Origin: CAVSEK01 sp963726975
GTDB taxonomy: Bacteria > Actinomycetota > Actinomycetes > Mycobacteriales > SCTD01
NCBI GenBank assembly: GCA_963726975.1
Contig: CAVSEK010000013.1
Span: 868,001-932,000, forward strand
Reading direction: 5' to 3'
DNA: 64,000 nt
Below are positions 36,872 to 45,494 of the stretch, piece after piece; within the stretch, counting starts at the first letter, position 1, and the number at the start of each line of letters is the position of its first letter. Position numbers and translations under genes: made by a program. The notes under the pieces are model-generated. The model worked only from the letters and a program-made list of their open reading frames with translations. It ran no database searches and was not told the DNA's origin.

Positions 36872-38716
36872 TCACCAGGGGTCCAGCACCCGCTTGCGGC
36901 CTGTCCTGGGGGCCGGGTCGCCGGCGGCGCGCAGCACCTGCAGGACCAGGTCGCGCGTCTGCGCCGGGTCGACGACGTCGTCGATCTCGAACCCGCTCGC
37001 GACCGACAGCGCGCGGCCACGCTCGTGCTGGGCGGCGACGAGGTCGTCGAGCACCCGCTGGCGCTCGCCCGGGTCCTCGATCGCCGCCAGCTCCTTGCGC
37101 ATCGCGAGCCGCACCGCGCCCTCGACGCCCATGGCCCCGAACTCCGCCGCCGGCCAGGCCAGCGTGAGCAGCGGCGCCCTCGTGCTGCCGCACATCATCG
37201 CCTGCGCCCCCAGGCCGTACGCCCGGCGCAGGACCACCGAGACGACCGGCACCGTGAGGCTCGCGGCGGTCGTGAACATCCGGGCGCTGTGCCGCACCAG
37301 CCCCGTGGCCTCCGCCTCCGGGCCGACCATGATCCCTGGCGTGTCGACCAGGGTGACGATCGGCAGGTCGAAGGCGTCGCACAGCGCGAGGAAGCGGGAG
37401 GCCTTGTCGGCGCCGTCGCTGGTGATGGCCCCCGCCGAGGTGCGCGAGTCGTTGGCGAGGACGCCCACCGGACGACCCGCGAGCCGCACGAGCGCCGTCA
37501 CCATGCCCGGCGCGAACGCCTGCCGCAGCTCGAGCACCGAGCCGTCGTCGGCCAGCACGTCGAGCACCCGGCGCACGTCGTAGGCCCGCGACCGCTCCAC
37601 CGGGAGGACGCTGCGCAGCCGCTCCTGGTCGGGCTCGCGCCCCGGTGCCGTCCGTCCCTGGAAGTACGACAGGGCCTGCTTGGCGGTGCGCACCGCAGCG
37701 GCGTCGTCCTCGACGACGACGTCGAGCACCCCGTTGGCGGCCTGCACGGCGCTCGGCCCGACCTGCTCGGGCCGGTAGCGGCCGAGGCCGCCGCCCTCGA
37801 TCATCGCCGGCCCGCCCATGCCCACCGAGCTGTCCCGGGTCGCGACGACCAGGTCGGCGCAGCCCAGCAGCGCGGCGTTGCCGGCGAAGCAGGAGCCGGA
37901 GACGACGCCGATCCGCGGCACGAGCCCCGACAGCCGCGCCCAGGCCGTGAAGCTCGTCGTGTCGAGGGCGCTGAGCTGCGGCACGTCCGTGTCGCCGGGG
38001 CGGCCTCCCCCGCCCTCGGCGAACAGCACGACCGGCAGGCGCAGGCGCTCGACGACCTCGAGGAAGCGATCGGTCTTGCGGTGCCCCACGACGCCCTGGG
38101 TGCCGGCGAGGACCGTGTAGTCGTAGGCCAGCACGGCGCAGCGGGCCGCCTGCTCGCCGACCAGCCCGCCGTTGACGGTGGCCGTGCCGGCCAGGAGCCC
38201 GTCGGCCGGGGTCCGCTCCCGCAGCTCCTGCTCGCTGCGGCGCGCGCGCTGCGCGGCCACCGCGAGGCCGCCCCACTCCACCCAGCTGCCCGGGTCGCAC
38301 AGGTCGGCGAGGTCCTCGCGCACCGTGCGGCGCCCGGCCTCGTGCCGACGGCGGACCGCCTCGGGGCGGGCGTCGTCCTGGAGCAGGCCGCGCCGGCGCA
38401 GCACCTCGGCGAGCTCCGGGCGTACGGCCGCAGGGGCGCCCGGCACGACGCCCGCGTCGTCCGCCGGGGTCTCGAGGCCGCTCGGGTGCAGCCGCGCCAG
38501 CGGCGCGTCGACGGCCACCCGGTCACCGACCGAGACGAGGAGCTCGACGGTGCCCGCCTGCGGGGCCGGGACGGCGTGCTCCATCTTCATGGCCTCGACG
38601 ACGACGAGGGTGGCGCCCGCCCGGACGACCTCCCCGGCGGCGCGCAGGACGGCCACCACGACGCCCTGCAGCGGGCTGGGCACGACGACAGGGGCGCCGG
38701 GCTCGGACGGGCTCAC
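36872..38716 (-). CDS. Biotinyl domain fused to acyl-CoA carboxyltransferase
   Basis: 614 residues from GTG 38716 with GAGGAG upstream. Residues 1-75 are a biotin-carrier domain with the biotinylation motif EAMKMEH (Lys44). After a linker, residues 120-614 carry both halves of a carboxyltransferase: GVVSGSCFAGNAALLGCADLVVAT, DTPGIMVGPEAEATG and AYGLGAQAMMCGSTRAPLLTLAWP. It probably carboxylates an acyl-CoA such as acetyl- or propionyl-CoA. The biotin carboxylase that must charge the biotin is not encoded beside it. The order BCCP-CT is unusual. Confidence 0.85.
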   Translation of the reverse strand: MSPSEPGAPVVVPSPLQGVVVAVLRAAGEVVRAGATLVVVEAMKMEHAVPAPQAGTVELLVSVGDRVAVDAPLARLHPSGLETPADDAGVVPGAPAAVRPELAEVLRRRGLLQDDARPEAVRRRHEAGRRTVREDLADLCDPGSWVEWGGLAVAAQRARRSEQELRERTPADGLLAGTATVNGGLVGEQAARCAVLAYDYTVLAGTQGVVGHRKTDRFLEVVERLRLPVVLFAEGGGGRPGDTDVPQLSALDTTSFTAWARLSGLVPRIGVVSGSCFAGNAALLGCADLVVATRDSSVGMGGPAMIEGGGLGRYRPEQVGPSAVQAANGVLDVVVEDDAAAVRTAKQALSYFQGRTAPGREPDQERLRSVLPVERSRAYDVRRVLDVLADDGSVLELRQAFAPGMVTALVRLAGRPVGVLANDSRTSAGAITSDGADKASRFLALCDAFDLPIVTLVDTPGIMVGPEAEATGLVRHSARMFTTAASLTVPVVSVVLRRAYGLGAQAMMCGSTRAPLLTLAWPAAEFGAMGVEGAVRLAMRKELAAIEDPGERQRVLDDLVAAQHERGRALSVASGFEIDDVVDPAQTRDLVLQVLRAAGDPAPRTGRKRVLDPW

Positions 38717-38741
38717 AGGGTGCTCCTCGGGCTCAGGGACG

Positions 38742-38778
38742 CCGACGGCCGGCCCCCGCGCAGGGGACCGGCCGTCGG
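38742..38778 (-). terminator. Terminator hairpin downstream of ctaF
   Basis: CCGACGGCCGG pairs with CCGGCCGTCGG, extended by CCCC/GGGG around a short loop, 12 bases after the ctaF stop on the minus strand and before the carboxyltransferase start. Confidence 0.7.
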
Positions 38779-38789
38779 GCAGGGCGGGA

Positions 38790-39257
38790 TCAGTCGCCGA
38801 GGAACTTGTGCGGGCTGGTGGCCCGCTCCCCCGCCACCTCGAGGGCCTCCAGCGTCTGGCCCTGGCTGCGGTTGATGCCCACGTAGTACTCGAACAGGAA
38901 GCCCGACACCGTGACCGCGAGCGCTGCTGCGCCGATCATGAACAGGAAGGGCCCGAAGGCGAAGCCCAGGATGGTGATGGCGAAGGCACCCGCCGTGACG
39001 ATCGGCCACCACGAGTGCGGCGAGAAGAAGCCCATCTCACCGCTGCCCTCGCTGATCTCGGCGTCGGCCCGGTCCTCGGGCCGGGCCTCCATGCGCCGGG
39101 CCGTGAAGAGCAGGTAGTAGCCGACGATGAACGCGAGCCCGCCCGACAGCAGGATGCAGATCGACCCGGTCGGGTCGAGCGACAGCGTGTAGTAGACGAC
39201 GCTCGACGCCAGCAGGAACAGCGCGTAGACGGAGAACAGCAGGCCCTCGACCTTCAC
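38790..39257 (-). CDS. ctaF: Cytochrome c oxidase subunit IV (actinobacterial CtaF)
   Basis: 155 residues from GTG 39257, 4 bases after ctaD. Four hydrophobic segments; MKVEGLLFSVYALFLLASSVVY and FAFGPFLFMIGAAALAVTVSGFLFEYYVG match the Cyt_c_ox_IV family confined to actinobacteria. Accessory oxidase subunit. Confidence 0.92.
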   Translation of the reverse strand: MKVEGLLFSVYALFLLASSVVYYTLSLDPTGSICILLSGGLAFIVGYYLLFTARRMEARPEDRADAEISEGSGEMGFFSPHSWWPIVTAGAFAITILGFAFGPFLFMIGAAALAVTVSGFLFEYYVGINRSQGQTLEALEVAGERATSPHKFLGD

Positions 39258-39261
39258 GGCT

Positions 39262-40941
39262 CTACCTCAGCTCAGGGGTGGCGTGGAAGTCGACCTGACC
39301 GGCGGCCTGCGGGTAGTGCAGGTCGAAGGCCGGCCGCTCCGAGCGGATGCGCGGCAGGGTGACGAAGTTGTGCCGCGGCGGCGGGCAGGACGTGGCCCAC
39401 TCCAGCGAGTTGCCGAAGCCCCAGGGGTCGTCGCCCAGGGCCTTCTGGCCCCGCCGGAAGCTCACGACGACGTTGTAGATGAACGGCAGCGTCGACGCTC
39501 CGAGCACGAAGGCCCCGATGGAGCTGATCGTGTTGAGGGTCGTGAAGCCGTCGCTGGCGTAGTAGTCGCCGTAGCGGCGCGGCATGCCCTCGGCACCGAG
39601 CCAGTGCTGCACGAGGAACGTCAGGTGGAAACCGACGAAGACGCTCCAGAAGTGCACCTTGCCGAGACGGTCGTCCATCATCCGGCCGGTGAGCTTGGGG
39701 AACCAGTAGTAGACCCCGGCGAAGAAGGCGAAGACGACGGTCCCGAAGACGACGTAGTGGAAGTGCGCCACGACGAAGTAGGTGTCGCTCACGTGGAAGT
39801 CGATGGGCGGGCTGGCGAGCAGCACGCCGGTGAGACCGCCGAGCAGGAACGTCACGAGGAAGCCGATCGCGAAGAGCATCGGCGTCTCGAAGGTGAGCTG
39901 GCCGCGCCACATGCTGCCGATCCAGTTGAAGAACTTCACCCCGGTCGGCACCGCGATGAGGAACGACAGGAACGAGAAGAACGGCAGGAGCACGGCCCCG
40001 GTGACGAACATGTGGTGCGCCCACACCGTCATGGCCAGCGCGCCGATGCCGATGGTCGCGAAGACCAGCCCCTTGTAGCCGAAGACCGGCTTGCGGCTGA
40101 AGACCGGGATGACCTCGGTGACGACGCCGAAGAACGGCAGCGCCACGATGTAGACCTCGGGGTGGCCGAAGAACCAGAACAGGTGCTGCCAGAGGATGGC
40201 GCCGCCGTTGGCGGCGTCGAAGACGTGCGCCCCGTAGTGGCGGTCGGCCAGCAGGGCGAACAGCGCGGCCGTGAGGACCGGGAACGCCATGATGACCAGG
40301 ATCGACGTCACCAGGATGTTCCACGTGAAGATCGGCATGCGGAACATCGTCATGCCGGGCGCCCGTAGAGTGATGATCGTCGTGATGAAGTTGACGGCAC
40401 CCAGGATGGTGCCGAGGCCCGACGTGATGAGCCCGATGATCCACAGGTCGGCGCCCAGGCTCGGCGAGTGGATGACGTCGTTGAGCGGGGCGTACGCGAA
40501 CCAGCCGAAGGCGGCGGCGCCCGTCGGGGTGAGGAAGCCGGCGACGACGGTGGCACCGCCGAACAGGTACAGCCAGTACGAGAAGGCGTTCAGGCGCGGG
40601 AAGCTCATGTCCGGCGCACCGATCTGCAGCGGCATGATGAAGTTCGCGAGGCCGTACGCGGCGGGCGGCGCGAACAGGAACATCATGATGGTGCCGTGGA
40701 TCGTGAACAGCTGGTTGTACTGGTCGTTCGACAGGAACTGCAGACCCGGGCGGGCCAGCTCCGCGCGCATGAGCTCCGCGAGCAGGCCCGCGATGATGAA
40801 GAAGACGAACGAGGTGACCAGGTAGAGCAGGCCGATCGTCTTGTGGTCGGTCGTGGTGACGACCTTGACGATCTTGGCCCCCGGGCCGGGGCTGGGCCGG
40901 GTGGTGGAGACCGGCGCCGTGGCGCTGGAGATGAGGGTCAC
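39262..40941 (-). CDS. ctaD: Cytochrome c oxidase subunit I
   Basis: 559 residues from GTG 40941, overlapping the ctaC stop as GTGA. Twelve membrane helices; the heme a, heme a3 and CuB histidines lie in IHGTIMMFLFAPP, FFGHPEVYIVALP (with the His-Tyr cross-link region), VWAHHMFVTG and VAHFHYVVFGTVVF. Catalytic core of the aa3 terminal oxidase, reducing oxygen and pumping protons. Confidence 0.96.
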   Translation of the reverse strand: MTLISSATAPVSTTRPSPGPGAKIVKVVTTTDHKTIGLLYLVTSFVFFIIAGLLAELMRAELARPGLQFLSNDQYNQLFTIHGTIMMFLFAPPAAYGLANFIMPLQIGAPDMSFPRLNAFSYWLYLFGGATVVAGFLTPTGAAAFGWFAYAPLNDVIHSPSLGADLWIIGLITSGLGTILGAVNFITTIITLRAPGMTMFRMPIFTWNILVTSILVIMAFPVLTAALFALLADRHYGAHVFDAANGGAILWQHLFWFFGHPEVYIVALPFFGVVTEVIPVFSRKPVFGYKGLVFATIGIGALAMTVWAHHMFVTGAVLLPFFSFLSFLIAVPTGVKFFNWIGSMWRGQLTFETPMLFAIGFLVTFLLGGLTGVLLASPPIDFHVSDTYFVVAHFHYVVFGTVVFAFFAGVYYWFPKLTGRMMDDRLGKVHFWSVFVGFHLTFLVQHWLGAEGMPRRYGDYYASDGFTTLNTISSIGAFVLGASTLPFIYNVVVSFRRGQKALGDDPWGFGNSLEWATSCPPPRHNFVTLPRIRSERPAFDLHYPQAAGQVDFHATPELR

Positions 40942-41798
40942 GAGGGGCTCCCGGCCGGGATCGGGGCGAGCGGGACAGGGGCAGGGGCCACGGCGCTGGC
41001 CGCAGCGGCCGGCCGGGTCTGGGAGGCGATGAAGCGGTCGTACTCCTGCGGGGAGACGACCCGCACCTCGAAGTTCATCCGGTCGTGCTTCTCGCCGCAG
41101 AGCTCGGCGCAGCGGCCGATGTAGGTGCCCTCCTGGCGGATCGTGATCTGGAACTGGTTGATGCGTCCCGGGATCACGTCGCGCTTGAACAGGAAGGCGG
41201 GCACGAAGAACGAGTGGATGACGTCGTTGCTCGTCTCCAGGAACCGGATCGTGCGGTCCGTCGGCAGGACCAGCTGCGCGGGCTGGCCCGGCACCCCGGT
41301 GACGGACGGGTCGGCCGTCGCCGGGTCGCCGTCCTCGTAGGTGAACGTCCAGTTCCACTGGAACCCGATCACGCCGATGGTCACGTCGGGGTCGTCGGAG
41401 ACCTTGTTGACGTCGTTCTCGGACACCGCGGTGTAGTAGAAGAGCACGGCGATGATCACGAACGGCACGACGGTGTACAGGACCTCGATCGGCAGGTTGT
41501 AGCGCACCTGGCGCGGCAGGTCGTCGCTGCGCTTGCGGTAGCGCACCACCGCGAAGAAGATCAGACCCCAGACGAACACGCCGACGACGAGAGCGGCGGC
41601 GACCGAGCCCAGCCACAGGTCGTAGATCTGCTTGGCCTGGTCGGTGACCGGGTCCGGGAAGCCCAGGCTGAAGCTGTTCTCGTAGACCGAGCGGGCGTCG
41701 CAGCCGGACGTCAGCAGCGCGGCGGCCGCGGCGACCGCGGCCAGGCGCGCGCCCGTGCGGCGCGCGGGACGCCGGCCCGGGGAGGTGGTGGGACGCAC
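40938..41798 (-). CDS. ctaC: Cytochrome c oxidase subunit II
   Basis: 286 residues from GTG 41798, 8 bases after AGGAAGG. A lipoprotein-type N-terminus (AALLTSGCDARS) is followed by two membrane helices and a cupredoxin domain with WNWTFTYEDGD and the CuA site CAELCGEKHDRM. Gene order ctaC-ctaD-ctaF is an operon on the minus strand. Confidence 0.95.
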   Translation of the reverse strand: MRPTTSPGRRPARRTGARLAAVAAAAALLTSGCDARSVYENSFSLGFPDPVTDQAKQIYDLWLGSVAAALVVGVFVWGLIFFAVVRYRKRSDDLPRQVRYNLPIEVLYTVVPFVIIAVLFYYTAVSENDVNKVSDDPDVTIGVIGFQWNWTFTYEDGDPATADPSVTGVPGQPAQLVLPTDRTIRFLETSNDVIHSFFVPAFLFKRDVIPGRINQFQITIRQEGTYIGRCAELCGEKHDRMNFEVRVVSPQEYDRFIASQTRPAAAASAVAPAPVPLAPIPAGSPS

Positions 41799-41938
41799 TC
41801 GCAGACCTTCCTGACAGGGACCTCGTCGGACGACTCGGACCGCTCCACCGGGCACGTCGGTCGCCCGGCTGAGCAGCAGCGCGACGATATCCCAGCGCCG
41901 TCGAGCCTTCCTGTCGGGGCGCGCGGGGCTCCCGCCGC

Positions 41939-41944
41939 TAGCGT
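41939..41944 (+). promoter_or_regulatory. Probable -10 element (TAGCGT) for a leaderless transcript
   Basis: TAGCGT ends seven bases before GTG 41952 of the cysteine-desulfurase-like gene. No ribosome site lies between. Confidence 0.5.
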
Positions 41945-41951
41945 GGGGCCG

Positions 41952-43061
41952 GTGACGGGCGCCCCGGTCGTGCTCGACGCCGCCGCCGGGCTCCCGCTGC
42001 ACCCCGCGGCCCGCGAGGCCCTGCTGGCCGCGCTCGAGGACGGGTGGGCCGACCCCGACCGGCTGTACGCCGCGGGCCGGCGGGCGCGGCTGCTGCTCGA
42101 CGGGGCCCGCGAGGCGCTCGCCGACGGGCTCGGCGCCCGGCCGGACGAGCTCGTCCTCACCCCCGGCGGGTGCGCCGCGACCCGGCAGGGGGTCTCGGGC
42201 AGCCGGCGGCGCACCGCCGCGCACGTCGTGCACTCGGCCGTCGAGCACTCCTGCACGCTGCTGGCGGCCCAGCAGGGCGACAGCTCCTCGGTGCCCGTCG
42301 ACCGCCTCGGCCGGGTCGACCTCGACGCGCTCGAGGCCGCGCTCCGGCCGGACACGGCGGTGGCCTGCCTCACCGCCGCGAGCCACGAGGTGGGCACCCG
42401 GCAGCCGGTCGAGCAGGCCGCCGAGCGCTGTGGACGGGTCGGCGTGCCGCTGCTCGTGGACGCCGGCCAGGCCCTGGGGCGCGTCCCCGTGCCGCCGGGC
42501 TGGTCGCTGCTCACCGCCGACGCCCGCACCTGGGGAGGCCCCGGCGGGGTCGGTCTGCTCGCGGTGCGCACCGGGACCCGGTGGCGGTCCGCGCTGCCGG
42601 GCGGGGCGCGGGAGGACCTGCTCGACCTGCCCTCGGTCGTGGCCGCGGCCGTCGGCCTGCAGGCCGTGCTCGCCGAGCGCGACGCCGAGGCGACCCGGCT
42701 GTCCGGCCTCGTCGACCGGGTGCGGGCGCAGGTGGCCGCGACGGTGCCCGACGTGGAGGTGGTCGGCGACCCCGTCGACCGGCTGCCGCACCTGGTGACC
42801 TTCTCCTGCCTCTACGCCGACGGCGAGGCACTGCTCACCGGTCTGGACCGGGCCGGCTTCGCCGTGTCGAGCGGGTCCTCGTGCACGTCGTCCACCGTCG
42901 AGCCCAGCCACGTGCTCGTCGCCATGGGGGTGCTCACGCACGGCAACGTGCGGGTGTCGCTGCACCGCGGCACGACGTCGCAGGACGTGGACCGCTTCCT
43001 GGCCGTGCTGCCGGGCGTCGTCGAGCAGGTGCGCGCCTCCGGCGGGGCGGCGGGGCTGTGA
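41952..43061 (+). CDS. Cysteine desulfurase-like protein lacking the PLP lysine
   Basis: 369 residues. The class V aminotransferase fold is complete: VVLDAAAGLPLHPAA, HSAVEHSCTLLAAQQ (the ring-stacking His), ASHEVGTRQPVEQAA, LLVDAGQALG and SSGSSCTSSTVEPSHVL with the catalytic Cys at about 311. In the segment that normally reads SAHKWGGP or SARKWGGP, this protein has DARTWGGP, with Thr193 (ACC at 42528) where the Schiff-base lysine belongs. Unless this is an error, the protein cannot work as a normal desulfurase. Followed by tusA as in the fused desulfurase/TusA proteins of other actinomycetes. Confidence 0.82.
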   Translation: MTGAPVVLDAAAGLPLHPAAREALLAALEDGWADPDRLYAAGRRARLLLDGAREALADGLGARPDELVLTPGGCAATRQGVSGSRRRTAAHVVHSAVEHSCTLLAAQQGDSSSVPVDRLGRVDLDALEAALRPDTAVACLTAASHEVGTRQPVEQAAERCGRVGVPLLVDAGQALGRVPVPPGWSLLTADARTWGGPGGVGLLAVRTGTRWRSALPGGAREDLLDLPSVVAAAVGLQAVLAERDAEATRLSGLVDRVRAQVAATVPDVEVVGDPVDRLPHLVTFSCLYADGEALLTGLDRAGFAVSSGSSCTSSTVEPSHVLVAMGVLTHGNVRVSLHRGTTSQDVDRFLAVLPGVVEQVRASGGAAGL

Positions 43062-43312
43062 CTCCCGGCGGCCCGCCCCTGCCGGAGCCCTCCCTCGTGG
43101 TCGACTGCCTCGGTCGACCGTGTCCCGTGCCGGTCGTCGAGCTCGCGCGGGCGCTGCTGTCCGCGCCGGAGGGGGCGGTCGTGGAGGTGCTGAGCGACGA
43201 CCCGGCCGCGGCCGTCGACGTCCCGGCGTTCTGCCGGATGCGCGGCCACACCTGGCTCGGCACGGTGGCGCACCCGGTCGGCACGGGCCACGTGGTCCGG
43301 CGGGCGCCGTGA
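43058..43312 (+). CDS. tusA: TusA-family sulfurtransferase
   Basis: 84 residues from GTG 43058, overlapping the upstream stop as GTGA. DCLGRPCPVPVVELARAL holds the CPxP motif of TusA with its sulfur-carrying Cys, and VEVLSDDPAAAVDVPAFCRMRGHTWLG completes the small alpha/beta fold. It would accept persulfide sulfur from a desulfurase and relay it. In related actinomycetes this domain is fused to the upstream protein. Confidence 0.88.
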   Translation: MTPGGPPLPEPSLVVDCLGRPCPVPVVELARALLSAPEGAVVEVLSDDPAAAVDVPAFCRMRGHTWLGTVAHPVGTGHVVRRAP

Positions 43313-43920
43313 GGCGTCGACCGCTCCAGCTCGTCGTCGCCGCCGCGGTCGGCCTCGTGCTGCTCGCCGGGCTGAGCACGGTCGCGGTCCGCCTGGACCG
43401 GTCCCCCGCGGGCGCCGCGCCGTCGACCGGCTCGGTGGCCGAGCTCGACCGCCGGGTGCAGCCGCCGCCGGCACCGCTGGTCGCGGTGCCGGACGAGCGC
43501 TTCCGCCTCGGTGCGCTCGACCTCGAGGGCGTGCTCGCCCTCGCCGGTGGCACGCCCGACCAGCGGGCCGCGGCGGCCAAGGGCCTGGCGCTGCTGGGCT
43601 TCCGGCAGGCGGTCGGCCACGCCTGGTCCGGCGGCGGGAGCACCTACGTGCTGCTCGTCTACCGCTTCGAGAGCGCCGACGGCTCGGTGGGGCTGCTCCG
43701 CGGGCTGCGGGCCCAGCCGCCCGGACCGCTGTTCGAGGTGGCTGCCGTGCCCGACGCGGTGGCGTACGGCGGCTCGCTCACCGAGCAGCACGTCTCCTTC
43801 GCCCGCGGGCCGTACGTCTACGAGCTGACCCTGGGCACGGCGGCGCCGGACACCGGGCACGCGCAGCTCGAGGCCCTGCTCGCGGCGCAGCGGGACCGGG
43901 CGCTGACGCTCGACCCGTGA
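43309..43920 (+). CDS. Membrane-anchored protein of unknown function
   Basis: 203 residues from GTG 43309, a third successive GTGA overlap. One N-terminal helix (LVVAAAVGLVLLAGLSTVAV), then an extracytoplasmic domain: FRLGALDLEGVLALAGG, GLALLGFRQAVGHAWSGGGSTYVLLVYRF and FEVAAVPDAVAYGGS. The linkage to the desulfurase-like and TusA genes suggests a common role, but I recognise no family. Confidence 0.55.
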   Translation: MRRRPLQLVVAAAVGLVLLAGLSTVAVRLDRSPAGAAPSTGSVAELDRRVQPPPAPLVAVPDERFRLGALDLEGVLALAGGTPDQRAAAAKGLALLGFRQAVGHAWSGGGSTYVLLVYRFESADGSVGLLRGLRAQPPGPLFEVAAVPDAVAYGGSLTEQHVSFARGPYVYELTLGTAAPDTGHAQLEALLAAQRDRALTLDP

Positions 43921-43930
43921 GCCGGCCGGC

Positions 43931-44896
43931 TCAGCCGGGCAGGTGCGGGCGCACCTCGGCGGCGGCCTCGTCGCCGTACGCCTCCGCCAGCCGCTCCGCG
44001 AAGCCCGCGGCGGAGAAGGCGTACTCCTGCGTGCCCACGGTCTCGACGACGAGCGTCGCCAGGGCGGCGCCGACCTGGGCAGAGCGCTCCAGGCCCAGCC
44101 CCCAGCCCGTCGCGGTGAGGAAGCCGGCCCGGAACGCGTCGCCGACCCCGGTGGGCTCGGCGACGCTGCGCGCCGGCACGACCGGCACGTGCAGCTCGGG
44201 CTCGCCGGCACGGGTGATGCTGACCCCGCGGGCCCCGTGCGTGGTGATGCGGGTGCCGACGAGCTCGAGGACCTGCTCGTCGGTCCACCCGGTCTTGTCG
44301 CGGACCAGGCCGGCCTCGTACTCGTTGGTGAACAGCCAGGTGGCCCCCTCGACGAGCGTCCGGACCGCCTCGCCGTCCAGGAAGGTCAGCGTCTGCGAGG
44401 GGTCGGCCGCGAAGGCGGTGCCGCGGGCGCGGCACTCCGCCGTGTGGCGCAGCATCGCCGAGGGGTCGTTGGGCGCGACGACGACGAGGTCGACCTCGCC
44501 GAGCGGGGCGAGCTCGATCGTGCTCGCCTCGGTCATCGCCCCCGGGTAGAAGGAGCCGATCTGGTTCTGGTCGCGGTCGGTCGTGCAGGTGAAGCGCGGC
44601 GAGGCCAGCGTCTCGCTGGTGCGCACCCCGGAGACGTCGACGCCGTGGTCGGCCAGCCAGACGAGGTAGTCGGCGGCGTCGCGGCCCACGCTGCCGACCA
44701 GCAGCGGGCGGCTGCCGAGCACACCCATCCCGAAGGCGATGTTGGCGCCCGTACCGCCCCGACGGACCTGCAGGTCGGAGGCCAGGAACACCACCGACAG
44801 GGCGTCGAGCCGGTCGGGGAGCAGCTGCTCCACGAAGCGGCCGTCGAAGGTGAGCAGGTGGTCGGTCGCGATGGACCCGGTGACAGCGGTGCGCAC
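43931..44896 (-). CDS. PfkB-family carbohydrate/adenosine kinase
   Basis: 321 residues from GTG 44896. SIATDHLLTFDGRFVEQLLPD, RRGGTGANIAFGMGVLGSRPLLVGSVG (the PfkB N-terminal signature) and SVAEPTGVGDAFRAGFLTATGWG (catalytic Asp in GVGDAF) are present. The closest known type is the actinobacterial PfkB group that includes adenosine kinase; the substrate cannot be fixed from sequence. TAGTCT lies 6 bases before the start. Confidence 0.85.
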   Translation of the reverse strand: MRTAVTGSIATDHLLTFDGRFVEQLLPDRLDALSVVFLASDLQVRRGGTGANIAFGMGVLGSRPLLVGSVGRDAADYLVWLADHGVDVSGVRTSETLASPRFTCTTDRDQNQIGSFYPGAMTEASTIELAPLGEVDLVVVAPNDPSAMLRHTAECRARGTAFAADPSQTLTFLDGEAVRTLVEGATWLFTNEYEAGLVRDKTGWTDEQVLELVGTRITTHGARGVSITRAGEPELHVPVVPARSVAEPTGVGDAFRAGFLTATGWGLGLERSAQVGAALATLVVETVGTQEYAFSAAGFAERLAEAYGDEAAAEVRPHLPG

Positions 44897-44902
44897 CCGC
44901 GC

Positions 44903-44908
44903 AGACTA
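44903..44908 (-). promoter_or_regulatory. Probable -10 element (TAGTCT) for a leaderless transcript
   Basis: On the minus strand TAGTCT is followed by six bases, then GTG 44896. Confidence 0.5.
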
Positions 44909-44975
44909 CTGACCGGTACCGCCGGGACACCCCGCGGCGACGGCCGGCGTCCGCCTGAGCGCGCCCCCGAGACGC

Positions 44976-45016
44976 ACCGACGGCGCCGCCCCCGTGTCGG
45001 GGACGGCGCCGTCGGT
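44976..45016 (-). terminator. Terminator hairpin downstream of erpA
   Basis: ACCGACGGCGCCG pairs perfectly with CGGCGCCGTCGGT, extended inward by CCCCCG/CGGGG around a TGT loop. It lies 12 bases after the erpA stop on the minus strand and upstream of the PfkB gene. Confidence 0.8.
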
Positions 45017-45028
45017 CGGCGTGCGGGT

Positions 45029-45397
45029 CTAGCTGAAGCTGTCGCCGCAGGCGCAGGAGCTGCCGGCGTTGGGGTTGTCGATGGTGAAGCCCTGCTTCTC
45101 GATGGTGTCGACGAAGTCGATCGTCGCGCCGGCGAGGTAGGGGACGCTCATCCGGTCGACGACGACCTTGACGGCCCCGCCCTCGTAGCTCTGGACGGCG
45201 TCGCCGTCGAGCGACCGCTCGTCGAAGAACAGCTGGTAGCGCAGGCCGGAGCAGCCGCCGGGCTGCACGGCGACGCGCAGCGCGAGGTCGTCGCGACCCT
45301 CCTGCTCCAGCAGCGCGCGCACCTTCGAGGCCGCCGGGTCGGTCAGGACGACGCCGGTCGTGGTGGTGTCGGGGGTCTGCGTGTCGGGTGCGGTCAT
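45029..45397 (-). CDS. erpA: Iron-sulfur cluster insertion protein ErpA (HesB/IscA family)
   Basis: 122 residues from ATG 45397 with GGAG upstream. VVLTDPAASKVRALLEQEGRDDLALRV, PGGCSGLRYQLFFDE (first Cys) and the C-terminal SSCACGDSF (CxC) form the three-cysteine A-type carrier signature. It delivers Fe-S clusters to apo-enzymes. It lies near nadA, which needs a 4Fe-4S cluster. Confidence 0.93.
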   Translation of the reverse strand: MTAPDTQTPDTTTTGVVLTDPAASKVRALLEQEGRDDLALRVAVQPGGCSGLRYQLFFDERSLDGDAVQSYEGGAVKVVVDRMSVPYLAGATIDFVDTIEKQGFTIDNPNAGSSCACGDSFS

Positions 45398-45494
45398 CGG
45401 GTGCTCCAGGTGCTCGGGTGCGGTCCTGTCCCGTGTCAACGCGTGCGTCGCGGGGCTGTTCCAGCCTACGTCCGCGCAGGGCCCAGCGGGCAGG

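Noticed and set aside
33215..38875. A plus-strand open frame of about 1886 codons running across qcrC, qcrA, qcrB and the carboxyltransferase
   Set aside because: It is the out-of-frame shadow of four well-supported genes, two strands apart; its Arg/Ala/Pro-rich translation has no domain and arises from the low frequency of stop codons at 75% G+C.
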